Shown in pieces: positions 60,981 through 64,000 of a stretch of 64,000 bases of DNA; the stretch's first letter is position 1, and each line of letters begins with the position of its first letter. Below the pieces are notes generated by a model that worked only from the letters and a program-made list of their open reading frames with translations, had not been told where the DNA came from and searched no databases. The stretch lies in assembly GCA_024347015.1 (NCBI GenBank), contig AP024890.1, positions 868,001 to 932,000 on the forward strand, given 5' to 3'. Source of the stretch: Vibrio pectenicida. Lineage in GTDB: Bacteria > Pseudomonadota > Gammaproteobacteria > Enterobacterales > Vibrionaceae. A program made the translations under genes and the position numbers.

Positions 60981-63866
60981 TTATTTAGACGTTTCATTTA
61001 TTATTTGGTGCAGCGCTTCGCTTGACTGTTGAATCATGGTTAACAATTGTGATTGGGTATGCCGGTACGCTTCTATTGGATGCTCAGATTTTTCAATACT
61101 TACGCATATTTCGCAAAGTGCGTTGAGGCCTAAACTCCCTGCAGAGCCCTTCAGCTTATGCACTAGCGCCTTTACTTGCTTTGAGTTTGTTTCATCAAGT
61201 GCATCTTGTAGCGAACTCAATATTGAATTTGCAGTATCATCAAATATCTCTATGATTTCTCTCATCTTTTTAGACCCTAAAATTAAAACATCTTGTTCTA
61301 TTATTTTAGGATTAATAACGCTATCTGCAGATAGTTCATTTTGCAATCTATGGTTATTCTGCCGTGTTAGTGTTTGACTTAGCATAGTATTTTCTATCAT
61401 CTCAGCTAATGCATCTTTATCTAAGGGTTTAGGGAGAAAACCATCAAAACCTGCCGTTAGATAGCCCTGCACTTCCTCTTTATATACATGGGCTGATACA
61501 GCAATCATCTTAGTTACAGTGTCCCTTTTAAGTTGTTTTAGTATTACTAGTAGTTCTACGCCATTACAATCTGGAAGGTTTATATCCACCAATGCGATAT
61601 CAAAACTACCCTGTTTATATAATTTTTGGGCTGAGCTGCCATCGGGTGCGATTTCGATATAATGCCCTAAGCTTTCTAAAAAACCCTCCGCAACCATACT
61701 ATTTACTGGATTGTCTTCGACAAGCAGCACTCTAGCTGGATATTTTTCTCCAGATATAGGTTGTTTAGGTAGCATTTTTTCTCCATTTGGTAAAAAGATG
61801 CTGAAACTAAACTGACTCCCTTTACCGACTTGTGACTCTAGTCGTAATGTGCCACCCATGGCTTCCACAATCCGTTTACTAATGGCTAAACCCAGCCCTG
61901 TTCCACCTTTTGATTGAACTGCTCCTGATGCCTGAGTGAAGGCATCAAAAAGTGCTTTTTGATCATTTTTATCAATTCCAATACCAGTATCATTAACCAC
62001 AAATAATATATTATCTGGATGCAGAGGATCTGGAGCTATACAGATATCTATGTGTCCATATTCAGTAAATTTAACCGCATTACTTACTAGGTTTGTTAAT
62101 ACTTGACTTATACGGGTAACATCGCCGTACAGGTAAAGATTGACGGAGTTATCAATTGAAGTTCTGATATCAATGTGCTTTTCAAGTGCCTTACTATCTA
62201 GTAACTGTTTAACCTCTTCAATCACGGCATGAATTGAAAAGTCAGTAGGCCTGATTTCCAAAAAACCCGCTTCAATTTTTGAATAATCAAGAATGTCATT
62301 TAGAACTGCAAGTAATGTTGACCCACTTCGATTAATGACTTCGACAAAATGACTTTGTTTAGATGTAAGAATTGTGTCTTTTAATAACCGAGCTGTTCCA
62401 AGTACACCGTTTAGTGGTGTGCGTATTTCATGACTCATAGTCGCCAGAAATGTTGATTTTGCTCGGTTGGCTTGTTCAGCTAAAGCTCTGGCCTTTTCAT
62501 GGTTTACAACTTCTTGATTAAGGCGTTTATTGGCATTTTCTAGTTGATGGGTTCTTTCAGTAACAATTTCCTCTAGATGCTCTTTATGTTGTTGTAAGTC
62601 TCGCTTAGCTTGAGTTTCACTTTCTGCGACTACTTTAAGTGATTTCGCTGTGTCTCGTGCATCAACAATAGCCCTTCCCATATCAGCTAATTCATCGCTT
62701 CCTGTTACATGAATATCAATGTTTAGATGACCTTTAGCTATTGAAAGTAAAGCTGAGGAATATTCTGCTAATCGTTTAATCACTGAGATATAAACTAGTT
62801 TCCAGAGAATTATGGCAACAATCAGCATCCCAGCGACCGTTATTATAATCAAGCTTAATTGTGAGTACTGCAATGTTGTATGCAGCTTTTCGACTGACTG
62901 ATTCGTAGCTTGGTTTGAGTCATCAATTAGTTTTGCTACTGTGCTATTTAAATCAGTAAATTGGATCAATGTATTTCGCAGTAGTATTTGTGCGGAATGT
63001 TCGCTCTGATAACGTTGAGCTAAGAACTCGAAAACAACGCTTCCTTGCTCTAATTGATTCAATAACTCAGCCATCTGACGAGAACGTGTGGGGTCTTCTA
63101 CTGTTTTGACTCGGCGTTGCATTATATCTAGGTTATATAGAAACTCTTTCTCAATACTGTAAATTCGATCGATGTTAGAAGTTGTTCTGGTTTCCTCAAT
63201 ATGATTCAACACTTTAAATGCGAGTAAATGTAATTCGTGTAATCGCTCTGAACGGTCTAAGTCTACTTCTACTAACGTATCTAGTGCTTGATATACCTTT
63301 TCTGTTTGGTTAGCTTCAAGTAAGTTATAAATCTGAGTGACATTAGCTACAGCATTGGTACTTGTATTAGAAACTTGTGTGCCGGTGAGAAGTTCAAGCT
63401 CTGATGCTTGCTCACGCAACACCTCTGTTATCGAGGATAGCTTTTTCTCAAAAAACAGTTTTTCCTCTACGACGAGCCCGAGTTCACCCAAAGTGTTAAT
63501 AATTCTTTGAAGATCGTTTTCTAGCCTAACAAGTAATGTCGAATCAAAGGAATCGGAACCTAATTGCTTAGTATGAGATAATAGCCTTTCTAATTGAGTA
63601 AATAGAATTTTTCCAGATTGTTGTCGTTCTTGCTCAGTTTTAGCGTTGGAGAGCGTTTGAACTGAGGAAATGATATGCGCACTTAGTTCAGATACTTGCC
63701 TTGCTTCGATCATAGAAGGTAGCGCTGAGTTTACCACTTGCCGTTCCGTTTTAGCGACCGAAGAGAAGCCCATGACTCCAATAACAGCAGAAATCAACAC
63801 CAACATTGCCATAGCAACAAACGCAAATAATAATTTTTTACCTATACTGGCCTTTTCTAACAACAT
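60981..63866 (-). CDS. torS: TorS hybrid sensor kinase for TMAO
   Basis: A 961-residue hybrid kinase: membrane helix (about 11-34), long helical periplasmic sensor (about 40-335), second helix (about 337-360), HAMP (about 360-410), coiled coil, HisKA with His479 (ATMSHEIRTP), HATPase, a receiver with Asp761 (ALVDINLPD), and an Hpt domain with His903 (LVHKLKGSAG). This is the TorS layout; it senses TMAO with TorT and drives TorR to induce TMAO reductase. A probable torT starts divergently at the window edge. Confidence 0.9.
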   Translation of the reverse strand: MLLEKASIGKKLLFAFVAMAMLVLISAVIGVMGFSSVAKTERQVVNSALPSMIEARQVSELSAHIISSVQTLSNAKTEQERQQSGKILFTQLERLLSHTKQLGSDSFDSTLLVRLENDLQRIINTLGELGLVVEEKLFFEKKLSSITEVLREQASELELLTGTQVSNTSTNAVANVTQIYNLLEANQTEKVYQALDTLVEVDLDRSERLHELHLLAFKVLNHIEETRTTSNIDRIYSIEKEFLYNLDIMQRRVKTVEDPTRSRQMAELLNQLEQGSVVFEFLAQRYQSEHSAQILLRNTLIQFTDLNSTVAKLIDDSNQATNQSVEKLHTTLQYSQLSLIIITVAGMLIVAIILWKLVYISVIKRLAEYSSALLSIAKGHLNIDIHVTGSDELADMGRAIVDARDTAKSLKVVAESETQAKRDLQQHKEHLEEIVTERTHQLENANKRLNQEVVNHEKARALAEQANRAKSTFLATMSHEIRTPLNGVLGTARLLKDTILTSKQSHFVEVINRSGSTLLAVLNDILDYSKIEAGFLEIRPTDFSIHAVIEEVKQLLDSKALEKHIDIRTSIDNSVNLYLYGDVTRISQVLTNLVSNAVKFTEYGHIDICIAPDPLHPDNILFVVNDTGIGIDKNDQKALFDAFTQASGAVQSKGGTGLGLAISKRIVEAMGGTLRLESQVGKGSQFSFSIFLPNGEKMLPKQPISGEKYPARVLLVEDNPVNSMVAEGFLESLGHYIEIAPDGSSAQKLYKQGSFDIALVDINLPDCNGVELLVILKQLKRDTVTKMIAVSAHVYKEEVQGYLTAGFDGFLPKPLDKDALAEMIENTMLSQTLTRQNNHRLQNELSADSVINPKIIEQDVLILGSKKMREIIEIFDDTANSILSSLQDALDETNSKQVKALVHKLKGSAGSLGLNALCEICVSIEKSEHPIEAYRHTQSQLLTMIQQSSEALHQIINETSK

Positions 63867-63919
63867 TTAGCAACTACACTTCTTTGCTCGTTGATAATAG
63901 GCTATATTCTGCAGTGTTT

Positions 63920-64000
63920 ATGGACTTATTAGTAACGATATATCTCATGCTTTCAGTTTTCTCCTTTAAACGAACTTTGGCCGTTACGCTTTTTCTAATA
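63920..64000 (+). CDS. Partial gene at window edge, probable torT
   Basis: An open frame runs from ATG 63920 (or ATG 63947, which gives MLSVFSFKRTLAVTLFLI) to the window end. The second start gives a typical signal-peptide pattern. Lying divergent from torS, the likely product is the periplasmic TMAO-binding protein TorT; this rests on context only. Confidence 0.45.
   Translation, partial: MDLLVTIYLMLSVFSFKRTLAVTLFLI

Noticed and set aside
1..64000. CRISPR arrays, tRNA or rRNA genes
   Set aside because: No regularly spaced long repeats, cas genes, cloverleaf-like sequences or rRNA segments were noticed; a dedicated scan was not possible.

Overview
The window looks like a piece of a Vibrio secondary chromosome (chromosome II), around its replication terminus. 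The evidence is the set of Vibrio-typical genes (vxrABC two-component cluster, pntAB, a HlyU-family gene with a ComFB gene, DUF3389, DUF3319, a second ddl, cobQ-modABC, GH18 chitinase, torS) and a XerCD dif site next to yciH, where I recall dif2 lying in V. cholerae. I cannot assign a species.

Left accessory region (1-13.9 kb): a truncated transaldolase gene and a divergent SorC-type regulator are followed by a gene for a 1127-residue toxin-like protein. That gene lies between two diverged copies of the 3' end and terminator of the regulator gene. Facing it is a vgrG / membrane effector / immunity-candidate operon of type VI secretion character. Next come an AT-rich stretch and a gene for a eukaryotic-like protein kinase with a textbook calmodulin-binding IQ motif.

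Housekeeping block (13.9-25.1 kb): PhnA-like protein, M48 lipoprotein peptidase, hotdog thioesterase, DUF3389, SgrR-like regulator, zinc ribbon, a 25-residue membrane protein, a YhaJ-like LysR regulator, protein acetyltransferase Pat, SPOR lipoprotein, Ddl, DUF3319 and YciH.

Prophage (25248-37542, 12.3 kb): a complete-looking, tailless double-jelly-roll (PM2-like) temperate phage. It has a repressor with palindromic operators, a putative replication initiator with nearby iterons and hairpins, a Dam-type methylase, a HigBA toxin-antitoxin pair, an FtsK/A32-type packaging ATPase, a capsid protein of about 270 residues, many tiny membrane proteins, a spike, a muralytic protein, holin/spanin candidates and a second regulator. 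It carries no integrase. It is bounded by an intact dif site on the left and a dif-like site on the right that share the XerC arm, so it appears to use host XerCD for integration, with the geometry expected for XerC-side strand exchange.

Right of the prophage (37.6-40.4 kb) are three accessory genes: a secreted protein, a candidate OTU-like cysteine protease and a lipoprotein. The chromosome backbone resumes at yoaH and continues through a TraF-like protein, vxrCBA, pntBA, a HlyU-family gene, comFB, a diguanylate cyclase, modCBA-cobQ, a YgiW-like OB-fold protein, a small outer-membrane barrel, a chitinase, a YqhD-like reductase, torS and the start of a probable torT.

The points most worth a second look are the Xer-integrated tailless prophage, the IQ-motif kinase, the OTU-like protein, and the toxin gene flanked by duplicated sorC 3' ends.
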